64,000 nucleotides of DNA. It comes from JANWYT01 sp034437555 (GTDB taxonomy: Bacteria; Chloroflexota; Anaerolineae; Aggregatilineales; Phototrophicaceae). A program made the translations under genes and the position numbers. The notes below the pieces were generated by a model. The model did not search any database, was not told the DNA's origin, and saw only the letters and a list, made by a program, of their open reading frames with translations. The stretch spans positions 14,061-78,060 of the forward strand of contig DAOTTQ010000064.1 in assembly GCA_034437555.1 (NCBI GenBank), in the 5' to 3' direction. This document shows positions 16,478-25,145 of this stretch, in pieces (position 1 is the stretch's first letter; each line of letters starts with the position of its first letter).

Positions 16478-18001
16478 ATGATGAACAATCCAATGAACAA
16501 ATTCCTTATTCCCGATGACACACAGCCCCGATTACCCGCCACCCAACCCCTTGCGCCTATCCGCAAACAATCGCGTTGGGTGTGGCTAGTCTTGATGTTT
16601 TCTAGTGCCATTACGCTATTTGCAACGCTAGGATGGGCATTAAACTTACGTGAGGTGCGCGTGCCACAGGTTGCCCCTGCGTTGGTGGTGGTGGTGGACG
16701 ATGGCAAACGTACCGACTATCAAACAGTAGCAAGCACAATCGGCGAATTTTTAGCACAGGCGGGCATTACGATTGGGACGGACGACAAACTTTCCGAAAA
16801 CCCTACCACATCCATCAGAGAAGCCACCATTTTGACCATTGTACGGGCGCGTGACGTGTTACTAATGCTTGATGGTAAAAGCCAAACCCTTCGCACCGCC
16901 TACCAAATGCCGTTTGACATTCTAAAAGAAGCCAGTATCACGCTCAACGAAAATGATTTGGTGTGGCTAGACGGCGTACAAACCAAAGCCTCTGAGGTGC
17001 TATTGTGGACAATCCCAAGCCAACAAATTGAAATTCGGCGTGCCGTTGAAGTGGTGGTCATAGACAATGGACAAGAGACAAGCTTTATTAGTACATCGCC
17101 CACTGTTGGCGAAGCCCTGCTAGAAGCCAATATCACGCTGTATCTAACGGATATTGTGCGCCCTGCCATTGGCGAACCGCTAACCACCGCCACGCGCATT
17201 ATCATTACCCGCGCCCAACCCATTTTTATAGAATTAGACGGCAAACGCATTGAAACCCGTGTGCAAGGGGGGACAGTGTCGGATGCACTCTCCGAGGCGG
17301 GCGTGGCACTCATTGGGCTAGATAAGGTATTCCCTGATGAAAGCTCGCTGGTGACTAGTGGCATGACGATAGATGTCATTCGGGTCACCGAAGAAACCTT
17401 GTGGGAAGATGCGCCTCTACCGTATGAAAGCACGTATCAAGCCGACCCCAACTTACCATTAGACACGCGCCAAGTAAGCCAAGCGGGGCAAAATGGCATC
17501 CTACGGCAGTATGTACGGGTACGCTATGAAGATGGGCAAGAAGTGACCCGTGAACCCGCCAACCAAGAAATTATACAAGCCCCCGTTGCGCAAGTGGTGT
17601 CCTATGGCACGCAGATTGTGCTATACACCGCAGACACGCCCGACGGCACAATCACGTATTGGCGTAAATTGCGCGTCTTTGCTACCAGCTATCACCCCGC
17701 CGAACTGGGCGGAGACAACATTACCGCCATCGGTGAAGTGGTACGGCGTGGTATCATTGGCGCAGACCCCAAAATCATCCCCTATCGCACGTCCGTTTAT
17801 GTGGCGGGCTATGGGACAGGCATTATTGCCGATACGGGCGGTCCTCGTAGCAGTCCCTATTGGATTGATTTGGGGTATGAAGATGAGGAATATGTGCCGT
17901 GGGCAAGGTATGTAGACTTGTACTTGATTGCGCCCGCCCCTGCTAACGTCAACTATTTATTGCCAGAGTGGACACCGCTAAGAAACACAAGCGGTTGGTA
18001 A
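16478..18001 (+). CDS. cell-wall-active protein with DUF348 repeats, G5 domain and 3D domain
   Basis: A 507-residue membrane-anchored exported protein. Residues 33-55 form a signal anchor. Four DUF348-like repeats follow (VVDDGKRTDYQT, LMLDGKSQTLRT, VVIDNGQETSFI, IELDGKRIETRV, each ending in a helix such as TIGEFLAQAGIT). A G5 domain lies at about 325-395 (QYVRVRYEDGQEVTRE). A C-terminal 3D domain (about 410-500) shows FATSYHP, GADPKIIPYRTSVYV, GTGIIADTGG and WIDLGY; the conserved Asp residues are those of the MltA/3D lytic-transglycosylase fold. YabE of Bacillus and RpfB of actinobacteria share these parts. rsmA follows within about 50 bases, as ksgA does near yabE and rpfB, which supports a conserved peptidoglycan-remodelling gene. 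Confidence 0.88.
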   Translation: MMNNPMNKFLIPDDTQPRLPATQPLAPIRKQSRWVWLVLMFSSAITLFATLGWALNLREVRVPQVAPALVVVVDDGKRTDYQTVASTIGEFLAQAGITIGTDDKLSENPTTSIREATILTIVRARDVLLMLDGKSQTLRTAYQMPFDILKEASITLNENDLVWLDGVQTKASEVLLWTIPSQQIEIRRAVEVVVIDNGQETSFISTSPTVGEALLEANITLYLTDIVRPAIGEPLTTATRIIITRAQPIFIELDGKRIETRVQGGTVSDALSEAGVALIGLDKVFPDESSLVTSGMTIDVIRVTEETLWEDAPLPYESTYQADPNLPLDTRQVSQAGQNGILRQYVRVRYEDGQEVTREPANQEIIQAPVAQVVSYGTQIVLYTADTPDGTITYWRKLRVFATSYHPAELGGDNITAIGEVVRRGIIGADPKIIPYRTSVYVAGYGTGIIADTGGPRSSPYWIDLGYEDEEYVPWARYVDLYLIAPAPANVNYLLPEWTPLRNTSGW

Positions 18002-18051
18002 CACGCCTAAGAGCGCATTACACGGCGCAAAAGAGAAAAGAGGAACACGCC

Positions 18052-18876
18052 ATGAACCCCAAACAAACGATGAACGATTACGGCTTAGACCCGAAGAAAA
18101 GTTTGGGGCAAAACTTTATGCACGACCCGAACACGATAGAGAAAATTGTGCAAACCGCTGACCTGCGCCCCGAAGAAATTGCCCTAGAAATAGGACCCGG
18201 CACAGGCGAACTAACAGCAGCTTTGGCACGGATGGCTAAAAACGTGATTGCCGTTGAAATTGATGAACGCCTAACGCCCATCCTAGAGGCGCGCTTTCGC
18301 ACTACACCCAACGTCTACTTTGTGTTTGATGATGTGCTAAAAACAGATACCCTGTCTTTAGTGGGGGCAAAGCCGTATAGCGTGGTGGCAAACGTACCCT
18401 ATTACATCACCAGTGCTATTTTACGCCATGTGCTAGAAGTGCCTCATAAGCCTCGCCGTGTGGTCATTACCATGCAATACGAAGTGGCACAGCGCATTAC
18501 CGCAAAAGTGGGTGATTTATCGCTCTTAGCGGTGAGTGTGCAGTATTATGGCAAGCCTAGCATTGTGTCACGGCTAAACCCTGCCGTCTTTTGGCCCCGC
18601 CCCGATGTTGAGAGCGCAGTGGTGCTGATTGAGCCTTACACCACGCCTATTGTGGACGCGCCTAATGATGTGGCGTTCTTTAGGGTGGTGAAGGCGGGCT
18701 TTAGCCAAAAGCGCAAACAGCTTAGAAATTCGCTTTCCAGTGGCTTAGGCATTAAATCCGCCGAAGCCGAAGCCTTTATCATTGAAGCCAAGCTAGACCC
18801 CTCACGGCGTGCCGAAACGCTAACGCTGGAAGAATGGGCAAGCCTGGCGCGTGTGGCGTATAACGCGCTCGGCTAA
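18052..18876 (+). CDS. rsmA: 16S rRNA (adenine1518/1519-N6)-dimethyltransferase
   Basis: RsmA (KsgA) dimethylates two adjacent adenines in helix 45 of 16S rRNA during small-subunit assembly. The 274-residue length is normal. Motifs in order are KSLGQNFMHD (N-terminal clamp), EIGPGTGELT (motif I, SAM binding), AVEIDERL (motif II), NVPYYITSAIL (motif IV, equivalent to NLPY), and the C-terminal RKQLRNSLS helix. The ATG at 18052 has AGAGGAA 8 bases upstream; the frame is open 28 codons further into the G5/3D gene but that part is not conserved. It follows the G5/3D gene on the same strand and converges on the LysR gene with 9 bases between. Confidence 0.96.
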   Translation: MNPKQTMNDYGLDPKKSLGQNFMHDPNTIEKIVQTADLRPEEIALEIGPGTGELTAALARMAKNVIAVEIDERLTPILEARFRTTPNVYFVFDDVLKTDTLSLVGAKPYSVVANVPYYITSAILRHVLEVPHKPRRVVITMQYEVAQRITAKVGDLSLLAVSVQYYGKPSIVSRLNPAVFWPRPDVESAVVLIEPYTTPIVDAPNDVAFFRVVKAGFSQKRKQLRNSLSSGLGIKSAEAEAFIIEAKLDPSRRAETLTLEEWASLARVAYNALG

Positions 18877-18885
18877 TCAAGTGAG

Positions 18886-19800
18886 CTATAGTAAAGCGTG
18901 GATGGCGGGGAATTGTTGATTTAGCTGAAGCAATAAAGCGCGAGCAATGGGGGTAAACGGATGACGTTTATCCCATAACAGCGTGATATGGCGCGACAAC
19001 GGCACTTCATCCAACGTCAAGCATTTTAAGAAGCCCGATTCCACTTCACGCTTTACGCTATAGTCGGGCAAAATGCTAATGCCGATATTGGACTGTACGG
19101 CTTGCTTAATGGCTTCTAGGTTGTCAAATTCGCCCACAATACGCGGCTTTACCTGATATTTGCTCATGAGGGTATCTTGCCAAACACGAGTACGGCTGTG
19201 GGGTTGGCGCGTGACAAAGGGTTGTTCGTGCAGATGTTGAATAGGGATATGCGTTTCGTTTGCCCAGCCGTGCTGGGGGGCAACCACCACAAATAGCTCT
19301 ATCTCACGGAGGGGCAGTTTTCCCAAATACGGCTGATTGCTACTGTCTAGCTCACCTTCTACAAACCCCAAATCATAACTAGAGTTCATCACGCCCGACA
19401 CAATATCGGTGGTGACGGCAGTTTGAAGCGTCACATTTAGGTTAGCGAAACGTTCCCTAAAGCCCTTTACCCATTCTGGTAGCAAATAGCCACTAATGCC
19501 CGGCGTTGCGCCCATGCTAAGTTGTCCGCTGGTTAAATTTTCCACGTTGGTAACGGCGGCTTCGGCTTGTGCCACAAGGTCTAAAATTTGGCGCGTGTAA
19601 TCGTAAAGCGTTTCGCCCGATGGCGTTAGGATAGCGCCACGCTGACGGCGATTAATCAAAATCGCGCCGAGTGAGTTCTCTAAATCTTGCACATGCTGGC
19701 TAACGGCAGGCTGGGTAATCATCAAGCGTTTTGCCGCCGAGCTAAAACTGCCTTCTTGTACCACTGCCGCAAAAATTTCTAATTTGTATAAACTTAGCAT
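18886..19800 (-). CDS. LysR-family transcriptional regulator
   Basis: A 304-residue regulator with the usual layout. The N-terminal winged helix-turn-helix (about 1-65) shows FAAVVQEGSFSSAAKRL and the recognition helix TQPAVSQHVQDLE. The C-terminal periplasmic-binding-like co-inducer domain covers 90-295 (GATPGISGYLLPEWVKGF at its start). By general look it resembles the CysL/CbbR branch. LysR regulators often control a divergent neighbour, but here the upstream gene (a glycosyltransferase) is on the same strand 172 bases away, so the target is unclear and autoregulation from 19801-19972 is the safest guess. Confidence 0.9.
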   Translation of the reverse strand: MLSLYKLEIFAAVVQEGSFSSAAKRLMITQPAVSQHVQDLENSLGAILINRRQRGAILTPSGETLYDYTRQILDLVAQAEAAVTNVENLTSGQLSMGATPGISGYLLPEWVKGFRERFANLNVTLQTAVTTDIVSGVMNSSYDLGFVEGELDSSNQPYLGKLPLREIELFVVVAPQHGWANETHIPIQHLHEQPFVTRQPHSRTRVWQDTLMSKYQVKPRIVGEFDNLEAIKQAVQSNIGISILPDYSVKREVESGFLKCLTLDEVPLSRHITLLWDKRHPFTPIARALLLQLNQQFPAIHALL

Positions 19801-19972
19801 TGTTCAACGTCCGTTTATGATTCGTAAGGACATTATACGTTACATGGCAAGGATTCTGCAAAAACACGCCCCCCATCTTTTTCAAAGCATGGCTAAAAAT
19901 AGGGGGTCAAGAGGCATTGCTAGCGCGACAGCATTCCACAAAGGCATTTTGCTAAAATAATGAAAACACGCC

Positions 19973-21109
19973 CTAGCCTTTAAGCACCCGTTGATACACT
20001 TCCAGCGTTTTCTTGGCGGTTTTGCGCCAATGATACTTTGTGGATAATGCCAACCCCTGATTAATCATGGTTTCTCTAAAGCCATCTTGGATGAGCAACG
20101 CAATCATTGCGCCCCCCATCCGCCGAGAATCTTCTACCAAGTAGGCGGCATCTTCGTAAATTTCATCGTTAATCACCGTATCAAACGCCACAACGGGCGT
20201 TCCACTTGCCATCGCCTCTAAAGCCGACAAGCCAAAGCCCTCATACTCACTGGGATGAACGAAAATATCGGCTAAACGATATAGCGAGGGCTTATCGGCT
20301 TCGTCAATATAGCCCAACCATTGCACATCATCCGCAATGCCCAAGTTTTGCGCGTACTCACGCAAGTTTGGAAACAGCACGTTATCCCATTCTGGCTCTT
20401 TGCCCGCAATTACCAACGGCAAGTCTACGCCATCCGCCAGCGTTACAAACTTATACGCAAACAGCAATTCATTCACTTGCTTTCGGCGGTCAAAACCCCC
20501 CAAGTACAAAATAAAATGGTCGGGTAAGCCATACTTACGGCGCACATCAGCATCTTTTTCTGCGCCCATACGGGGGTGGAATTGTTCGTCTTGTGCCAAG
20601 TATGTGACGCTAATTTGGTCTTTAGGGATGCCCAAACGTTCTTCAATATCTAGCTTGCTGGTTTGGCTAATGGTGATGACGTGATTGGCGTTCTTTGCCG
20701 ATGTGGTCACTAATGATGTGTAGAGCTTATTGGCAATGCCACGAGCATACACGGGGTAAATGAGCGGGATGACATCCAACACGCTCACCACCACAGGCAC
20801 ATCACAAGAAAGGGGCGAACCCCAATAAGGCACATGAGCAAGGTCGGCGTTAATGCGCTTGGCGGTTTTAGGAAAAGTGCGTTGCTCAAACCACACTTTG
20901 CCTATTTTGCGGGTGCGCGTGGCGTTGCCCGTTGGCACAATCGTTACACCATTCGGCACATCCACAGGCGCGGGGTTGTGGGGGGGCATAATGAGCGAAA
21001 GCTGAATCTGGGGGTCTACTTTATGCAAATAGGGGACAAGATGGCGTATGTATTGACCGCTTCCTGTGTTGGGCAAGTCCCAAAACCATGCGTTAAGTGC
21101 AATGTGCAT
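19973..21109 (-). CDS. family 4 glycosyltransferase
   Basis: A 378-residue GT-B fold enzyme. The N-terminal acceptor domain has a GSGQYIRHL loop near residue 20. The C-terminal donor domain carries YLGGFDRRKQVNELL and the family-4 E-x7-E motif (EGFGLSALEAMASGTPV), which binds the nucleotide-sugar. No membrane segment is seen, so it probably acts at the inner face of the membrane on a lipid- or polysaccharide-linked acceptor. The ATG at 21109 is preferred over a TTG six bases upstream because AAGGA lies 8 bases before it. It sits 20 bases downstream of the Fur/Zur-type gene and may be in its transcript. Confidence 0.88.
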   Translation of the reverse strand: MHIALNAWFWDLPNTGSGQYIRHLVPYLHKVDPQIQLSLIMPPHNPAPVDVPNGVTIVPTGNATRTRKIGKVWFEQRTFPKTAKRINADLAHVPYWGSPLSCDVPVVVSVLDVIPLIYPVYARGIANKLYTSLVTTSAKNANHVITISQTSKLDIEERLGIPKDQISVTYLAQDEQFHPRMGAEKDADVRRKYGLPDHFILYLGGFDRRKQVNELLFAYKFVTLADGVDLPLVIAGKEPEWDNVLFPNLREYAQNLGIADDVQWLGYIDEADKPSLYRLADIFVHPSEYEGFGLSALEAMASGTPVVAFDTVINDEIYEDAAYLVEDSRRMGGAMIALLIQDGFRETMINQGLALSTKYHWRKTAKKTLEVYQRVLKG

Positions 21110-21129
21110 GAACAAAATCCTTCAAGGCG

Positions 21130-21606
21130 TTATGATTCTTCGTCATTAGGTGGGGTAGCAAGGCACGCTTCACACGCGCCATAAAATTCTAGCAAATGTC
21201 CGCTAAGTTTCACTTTAAGGCGTGTTTCTAGGGTTTTAGCAATCTCATCTAGCCCGCAATCTTCAAACTCATAAACGCGATTACAAAGCGTACAAATCAT
21301 GTGGTGATGATGCCCATTCGGAAGCATCACATAGTTGGGCGTAAGGCTACTTTCTATGTAAGTGGGGCGAATGATGCTAAGGCGCGTTAGCAAGTCTAGG
21401 GTACGAAACACGCTGGCACGCCCAATACGACTGTCTAGCCCACTGACGGCTTCTAGCACCTGTGAGGAAGTCGCGTGACCTTCTAGCAAGTGTAACGCCT
21501 CTATTACGCGCAAACGAGCATTCGTTAGCTTATAGCCCGCGTGCTTTAGGCGGTCTTTAAGATGCTCCATCGGGTATAGCTCTGGGTCGGGGCATTCATG
21601 TGTCAT
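21130..21606 (-). CDS. Fur-family metalloregulator, probably Zur-like
   Basis: A 158-residue ferric-uptake-regulator family repressor. The N-terminal winged helix (about 13-85) contains TNARLRVIEALHLLEGHATSSQV and GRASVFRTLDLL, where most members have S-x-x-TVYRTL. The dimerisation domain has the His-rich metal site GHHHHMICTLCNRVYEFEDC and a second Cys pair (CEAC near 147-150), which matches the structural zinc site. The divergent neighbour is a zinc/copper-type binding protein, so Zur (zinc) or possibly a copper or manganese response is more likely than iron. No clear Fur/Zur palindrome was recognised by eye in the 101-base intergenic region. Confidence 0.85.
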   Translation of the reverse strand: MTHECPDPELYPMEHLKDRLKHAGYKLTNARLRVIEALHLLEGHATSSQVLEAVSGLDSRIGRASVFRTLDLLTRLSIIRPTYIESSLTPNYVMLPNGHHHHMICTLCNRVYEFEDCGLDEIAKTLETRLKVKLSGHLLEFYGACEACLATPPNDEES

Positions 21607-21629
21607 GGCAGAATCCTACTAAATATCAC

Positions 21630-21658
21630 TTGTTTTTTGTGCAAACTTTCACTATGAT
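21630..21658 (+). promoter_or_regulatory. promoter of the ZnuA/PCuAC gene
   Basis: TTGTTT (21630-21635) and TATGAT (21653-21658) have 17 bases between them. Start of transcription near 21665 gives a leader of about 43 bases, with AGGGG at 21696-21700 as the ribosome site. The Fur-family repressor reads away from the same interval. Confidence 0.4.
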
Positions 21659-21707
21659 TAGAGGCGTAAATGACACAGCGTCTCAATATACATATAGGGG
21701 TATCCGT

Positions 21708-23312
21708 ATGAAAAAACTGCTTTCACTTGCTCTATTGCTTCTGTGCTTAATGCCTGTTGGCGCACAAGACAGCAATCTAATCGTTGTCACTACCACATCT
21801 ATTATTGCAGATGTTGCCCGAAATGTGGGTGGTGACTTCGTCACAGTCACTTCGATTGTGCCGGTTGATACAGACATCCACGCTTTTCAGGTTAGCCCAC
21901 AAGATGTACGCCTTGTAGAAGAAGCCGATTTGTTGCTTGTGAATGGCATTGGGCTAGAAGAATTTTTGGGTGGTTTAGTCGAAAACGTCCAAACCCCCTA
22001 CGAAACCGTTAGCAATGGCATCGCCGTATTAGCATTTGGTGGACACGACGACCACGATGAAGAAGGCGACCATCATGACGAAGAAGCTACGGAAACGCCT
22101 AGCATGGGTGACATGGGTGACATGGCAATGATGGGCGCAATGACGGGCGGTTATGCCACGTTCCAAAACACAACAGACAGTGCTATTGTGGTGTCGTTGG
22201 TGGCGGGCAACAGCTTTAACGTGGGCGAATTACACGAAACCGTTGTCACAGACGGCGTTGCCCGTATGATTCACCTTGAAGAAGGCTTGATTGTGCCAGC
22301 CAATAGCACCATAGAGTTACAGCCCGGTGGCTTGCACATGATGTTCTTAGACGTAACTCAAACGATTTCTACCGATAGCCCATTGGCGTTTAACGTGGTG
22401 CTATCGGATGGGCGCGAAGTTCCTGTAGAAGCCGCCGTGTCCATGACCCCCATTGAAGGCAATCGCTTTGAGGGTGAAGGATTGGTGATTACCAATCTTT
22501 GGGTACGCCCCGTAGAAGTGGCAGGAATGCCAATGGATATGGAAATGGGCGACCATGATGCAGAGGCAACCGCAGAAGCAACCGACCACATGGACATGAT
22601 GCCCGAAGGCGCAAAGGGACACATGCACGATGGGGGGCAATACTTGGGCTACTATAACGTAGATGCCGAGTGTGGCGACCTGCTGGAAGAACATCATGAA
22701 GAAGGCGAAGCACACGAAGAAGGCGAAGTACACGAAGAAGGCGAAGCACACGAAGAAGGCGAAGAACATAGCCACGGCGCTTGTGACCCCCACGTCTGGA
22801 CAGACCCCAGAAACGTGATGGTGTGGGCAGACAATATCGCCGAAATTTTCGCTACATATGACCCCGCCAACGCCGAAGCCTACAAAGCCAACGCCGAAGC
22901 CTATAAAGCCGAGCTAGATGCCTTAAACGAAGAAGTAGAGGCTCTTTTCAGTGCCATTCCTGCCGAAAAGCGCGTGATTGTCACCAACCATGAGTTCTTG
23001 GCATACTTCTCGGCACATTATGGTTTTGAACTGGCAGGAGTGGTGATTAGTGGTGGCACAACGCTTGCCGAACCAAGCCCCCAAGAAATTGCAGGCTTGG
23101 TAGAAGTGATTCGTGCAGAGGGCGTAACCGCCATCTTTGCAGAAGTCTCTAACATCAGCCGTTTGGCGGATGTGGTGGCGCAAGAAGTGGGTGAAAGCGT
23201 GAGCATTGTCACTTTGTACAGCGATTCACTAAGCACGGACGAAAACGCCAATACCTATATTGGGTATTTGCGTAGCAATGCCACCCGCATTGCCGAAGCC
23301 CTTAGCCAATAA
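21708..23312 (+). CDS. ZnuA-like metal-binding protein with an inserted PCuAC domain
   Basis: A 534-residue exported protein. After a signal peptide (1-20, A-Q-D cut), residues 21-108 match the N-lobe of a TroA/ZnuA metal-binding protein (VVTTTSIIADVARNVGGD, DIHAFQVSPQDVR, NGIGLEEFL). A His/Asp stretch (about 109-125) follows. Residues 145-250 look like a PCuAC copper-chaperone domain: GGYATFQNTTD, His176, Met187 (H-x10-M), then PGGLHMM with His210 and Met212. Met/His-rich sequence, four EEGExH repeats (about 331-354), and the C-lobe (CDPHVWTDP, VTNHEFLAYFSAHYG, FAEVSNISRLADVV) complete it. No permease or ATPase gene follows. It is divergent from a Fur-family regulator. Zinc uptake, copper handling or metal buffering are possible. 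Confidence 0.8.
   Translation: MKKLLSLALLLLCLMPVGAQDSNLIVVTTTSIIADVARNVGGDFVTVTSIVPVDTDIHAFQVSPQDVRLVEEADLLLVNGIGLEEFLGGLVENVQTPYETVSNGIAVLAFGGHDDHDEEGDHHDEEATETPSMGDMGDMAMMGAMTGGYATFQNTTDSAIVVSLVAGNSFNVGELHETVVTDGVARMIHLEEGLIVPANSTIELQPGGLHMMFLDVTQTISTDSPLAFNVVLSDGREVPVEAAVSMTPIEGNRFEGEGLVITNLWVRPVEVAGMPMDMEMGDHDAEATAEATDHMDMMPEGAKGHMHDGGQYLGYYNVDAECGDLLEEHHEEGEAHEEGEVHEEGEAHEEGEEHSHGACDPHVWTDPRNVMVWADNIAEIFATYDPANAEAYKANAEAYKAELDALNEEVEALFSAIPAEKRVIVTNHEFLAYFSAHYGFELAGVVISGGTTLAEPSPQEIAGLVEVIRAEGVTAIFAEVSNISRLADVVAQEVGESVSIVTLYSDSLSTDENANTYIGYLRSNATRIAEALSQ
22698..22769 (+). repeat. 18-bp tandem repeat (4 copies) coding for EEGExH
   Basis: GAAGAAGGCGAAGCACAC repeats four times with single-base changes (22698, 22716, 22734, 22752). 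It encodes the His/Glu metal-binding loop of the ZnuA-like protein. Length variation between strains would be expected. Confidence 0.85.
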
Positions 23313-23357
23313 AAAAACAAATGCCGTAGAAATACACGGCGGGTAACATCTTACAAA

Positions 23358-23396
23358 ACAAAGCCCCTTTTTACAGTGTAAAGAGGGGCTTTTTGC
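23358..23396 (+). terminator. intrinsic terminator
   Basis: AAGCCCCT pairs with AGGGGCTT around a loop that is itself partly T/A complementary, with T5 after it. It ends the ZnuA/PCuAC transcript. Confidence 0.75.
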
Positions 23397-23462
23397 CTTT
23401 AGGGGGTGCTTTCTGTTACACTTAAGGTCTATTGATAAACACGCCATAACCACGAAAGAAAA

Positions 23463-23900
23463 ATGCCTATGACCACCATAGACCTACAAGTAACCATTCA
23501 CGCATCGCTATTTGATGTGTTTAACGCTGTTGTTGATTATGAGTCTTATCCACAATGGCAACCCCACGTTCACCTCGCCAAAGTCACCGATGCCAAGCCT
23601 TTTCGTACAGGTTCTATGGTGTATCTTGAGAAGCAGTTCGGTTTAACGCGCATTTTTGTGAACGCGGACGTAACCGAACTGCAACGCAACAAGCTCATCG
23701 AAATTAAAGGGGTTCACGGGCGGCTTCGCTTTCGCCGTCAAATCGAATTTTCGTCAACGGGACGCGAGACCATCATCCGCGACAAAGTAACGTTTGCTAC
23801 GGCATGGTTTCACTTTTGGTACACGCCCATTTTAACCGCAACCATGCGCTCACAAATGAAGCGTGAGTGGGAATTACTACGCCGTAAGCTAACGCCCTAG
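23463..23900 (+). CDS. SRPBCC (START-like) superfamily protein
   Basis: A 145-residue single-domain protein of the polyketide-cyclase/START-like group. The opening TIDLQVTIHASLFDVFNAVVDYESYPQW is the usual first strand and helix of the helix-grip fold, and the last 30 residues form the long closing helix. Such proteins bind hydrophobic ligands or membrane lipids, or shuttle coenzyme Q or polyketides. The ligand is unknown here. It follows the terminator at 23358-23396, so it has its own promoter. The stop overlaps that of the convergent peroxiredoxin gene by 4 bases. A second ATG at 23469 is an equally possible start. Confidence 0.75.
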   Translation: MPMTTIDLQVTIHASLFDVFNAVVDYESYPQWQPHVHLAKVTDAKPFRTGSMVYLEKQFGLTRIFVNADVTELQRNKLIEIKGVHGRLRFRRQIEFSSTGRETIIRDKVTFATAWFHFWYTPILTATMRSQMKREWELLRRKLTP

Positions 23901-24352
23901 CCTAAAATTTTAACAGCGCGGTTGACGCTATCTTGAGGGCTTACGCCAAGTTGAATGTCCTCAAAGCGTCCGTCTGCGCCAATGACCCAATGCGAGCGCG
24001 TTACGCCCCAGTACTTCTTGCCAAACATGCTCTTTTCAGACCATGCGCCCCATGCTTCTAGGACGGTGTGATTAACATCACTCAGCAAATCATAGGGCAG
24101 GCTTTGCTTCTTCTTCCAGCTTAAAAGGGCTTTAGTGGTGTCGGGGCTAATGCCCAAAACGACAGAATCTGCGCCTTCAAATTTGGGGTAATGGTCTCTA
24201 AAACCGCAGGCTTGCGCGGTACAGCCGGGCGTGTCGGCTTTAGGATAAGCAAATAAAATAACGCGCTTACCCGCAAAATCGCTTAGTTTAACGGGGTTGC
24301 CGTCTTGGTTTAACAGTTCAAAATCGGGTGCTACATCACCAATAGCGGGCAT
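23897..24352 (-). CDS. bcp: thiol peroxidase of the Bcp/PrxQ family
   Basis: A 151-residue peroxiredoxin reducing hydrogen peroxide and organic hydroperoxides with thioredoxin. The peroxidatic Cys44 is in the P-x-x-x-T-x-x-C context (PKADTPGCTAQAC), and Cys49, five residues later, is the resolving Cys typical of atypical two-Cys PrxQ enzymes. VAPDFELLNQDGNPVKLSDF and GVTRSHWVIGADG are family landmarks. The ATG at 24352 is chosen: AGGA upstream, and the thioredoxin fold starts at once. It is in the cytoplasm (no signal peptide). Confidence 0.95.
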   Translation of the reverse strand: MPAIGDVAPDFELLNQDGNPVKLSDFAGKRVILFAYPKADTPGCTAQACGFRDHYPKFEGADSVVLGISPDTTKALLSWKKKQSLPYDLLSDVNHTVLEAWGAWSEKSMFGKKYWGVTRSHWVIGADGRFEDIQLGVSPQDSVNRAVKILG

Positions 24353-24450
24353 AGAGATACAATCCTTTTTGACATCAATAAGCATAACCCTAGATAGGTC
24401 ATTGTGCGCCTTATCTTACTTTATAAGTTTAGGCGTTGGATTAAAGAATC

Positions 24451-25122
24451 CTAACCGATTTGCCCCATTGCCCATGTGGCGGTGGCTTGCACACCCTCAT
24501 CGGGGTGGTGAAGAAGCGTTTCTAGGGTATCACGGGCTTCTTTAGCACGCAGGCTTGCCAATATCTCAATGAGTTCTATCAGCAGGGGCGCATCATCGGG
24601 GTGGGCATTTAGGGCATGGATAAGCGCAAGCACAACGTCTGCACCGCCCAATTTAGTCAGGGTTTGGCGAGAGGCATAGCGTACAGTGGCATCTTCATCG
24701 TGAATGAAGGCGTTTAGAATGGCTTGTATCGCGCCTTCTGCGCCCCACAATGCCCCCAATGAAGCAATCACTTGTGAGCGCACTTCACTAATGGGGTCAT
24801 TGAGTGCGTTCATTAGGGACGCTAAAGCATCCGAATGACCGACCGCCCCTAAGGCTTGGGCTGCCATGGCGCGTACTTCGGCATCCTCATCCGATAGCCC
24901 GTTTATCAACGGCAACAAGACTGCCTCATCTCTAAACGCCCCCAAGCCTTCCATAACGCGCACGCGCACTTCGGCATCAGCATCGGTGCTGGCGTTGATG
25001 AGCGGCTGTATCCCGCGAAAATCATGATACCGCCCCAATTGCCACGCGGCGTTACTGCGTACTTTAGAGTTGGCATGGGTCGCAATTAGGCGGATATAAT
25101 CGTCTAGGGTGTGTTCTGGCAT
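24451..25122 (-). CDS. HEAT-repeat protein (PBS-lyase-like)
   Basis: A 223-residue protein built from about six short HEAT repeats of roughly 31 residues, with periodic phrases WQLGRYHDFRGIQPLINA, VMEGLGAFRDEAVLLPLING, AAQALGAVGHSDALASLMNA, and VIASLGALWGAEGAIQAIL. It is all helical with no enzymatic motif. The 5'-most ATG in frame is not conserved, and MPEHTLDDY at 25122 is preferred. It lies 23 bases downstream of a second HEAT gene on the same strand, a probable two-gene operon. Many repeats of this kind also occur as phycobilin-lyase relatives, but no tetrapyrrole gene is nearby and a scaffold role is more likely. Confidence 0.8.
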   Translation of the reverse strand: MPEHTLDDYIRLIATHANSKVRSNAAWQLGRYHDFRGIQPLINASTDADAEVRVRVMEGLGAFRDEAVLLPLINGLSDEDAEVRAMAAQALGAVGHSDALASLMNALNDPISEVRSQVIASLGALWGAEGAIQAILNAFIHDEDATVRYASRQTLTKLGGADVVLALIHALNAHPDDAPLLIELIEILASLRAKEARDTLETLLHHPDEGVQATATWAMGQIG

Positions 25123-25145
25123 GTTGTACTCTCTATGATTACTGG

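Noticed and set aside
22401..22793. Phe/Ala/Val-rich minus-strand frame
   Set aside because: It is the complement of the His/Glu repeat region of the ZnuA/PCuAC gene and resembles membrane protein only because GAA/GAG reads TTC/CTC on the other strand.
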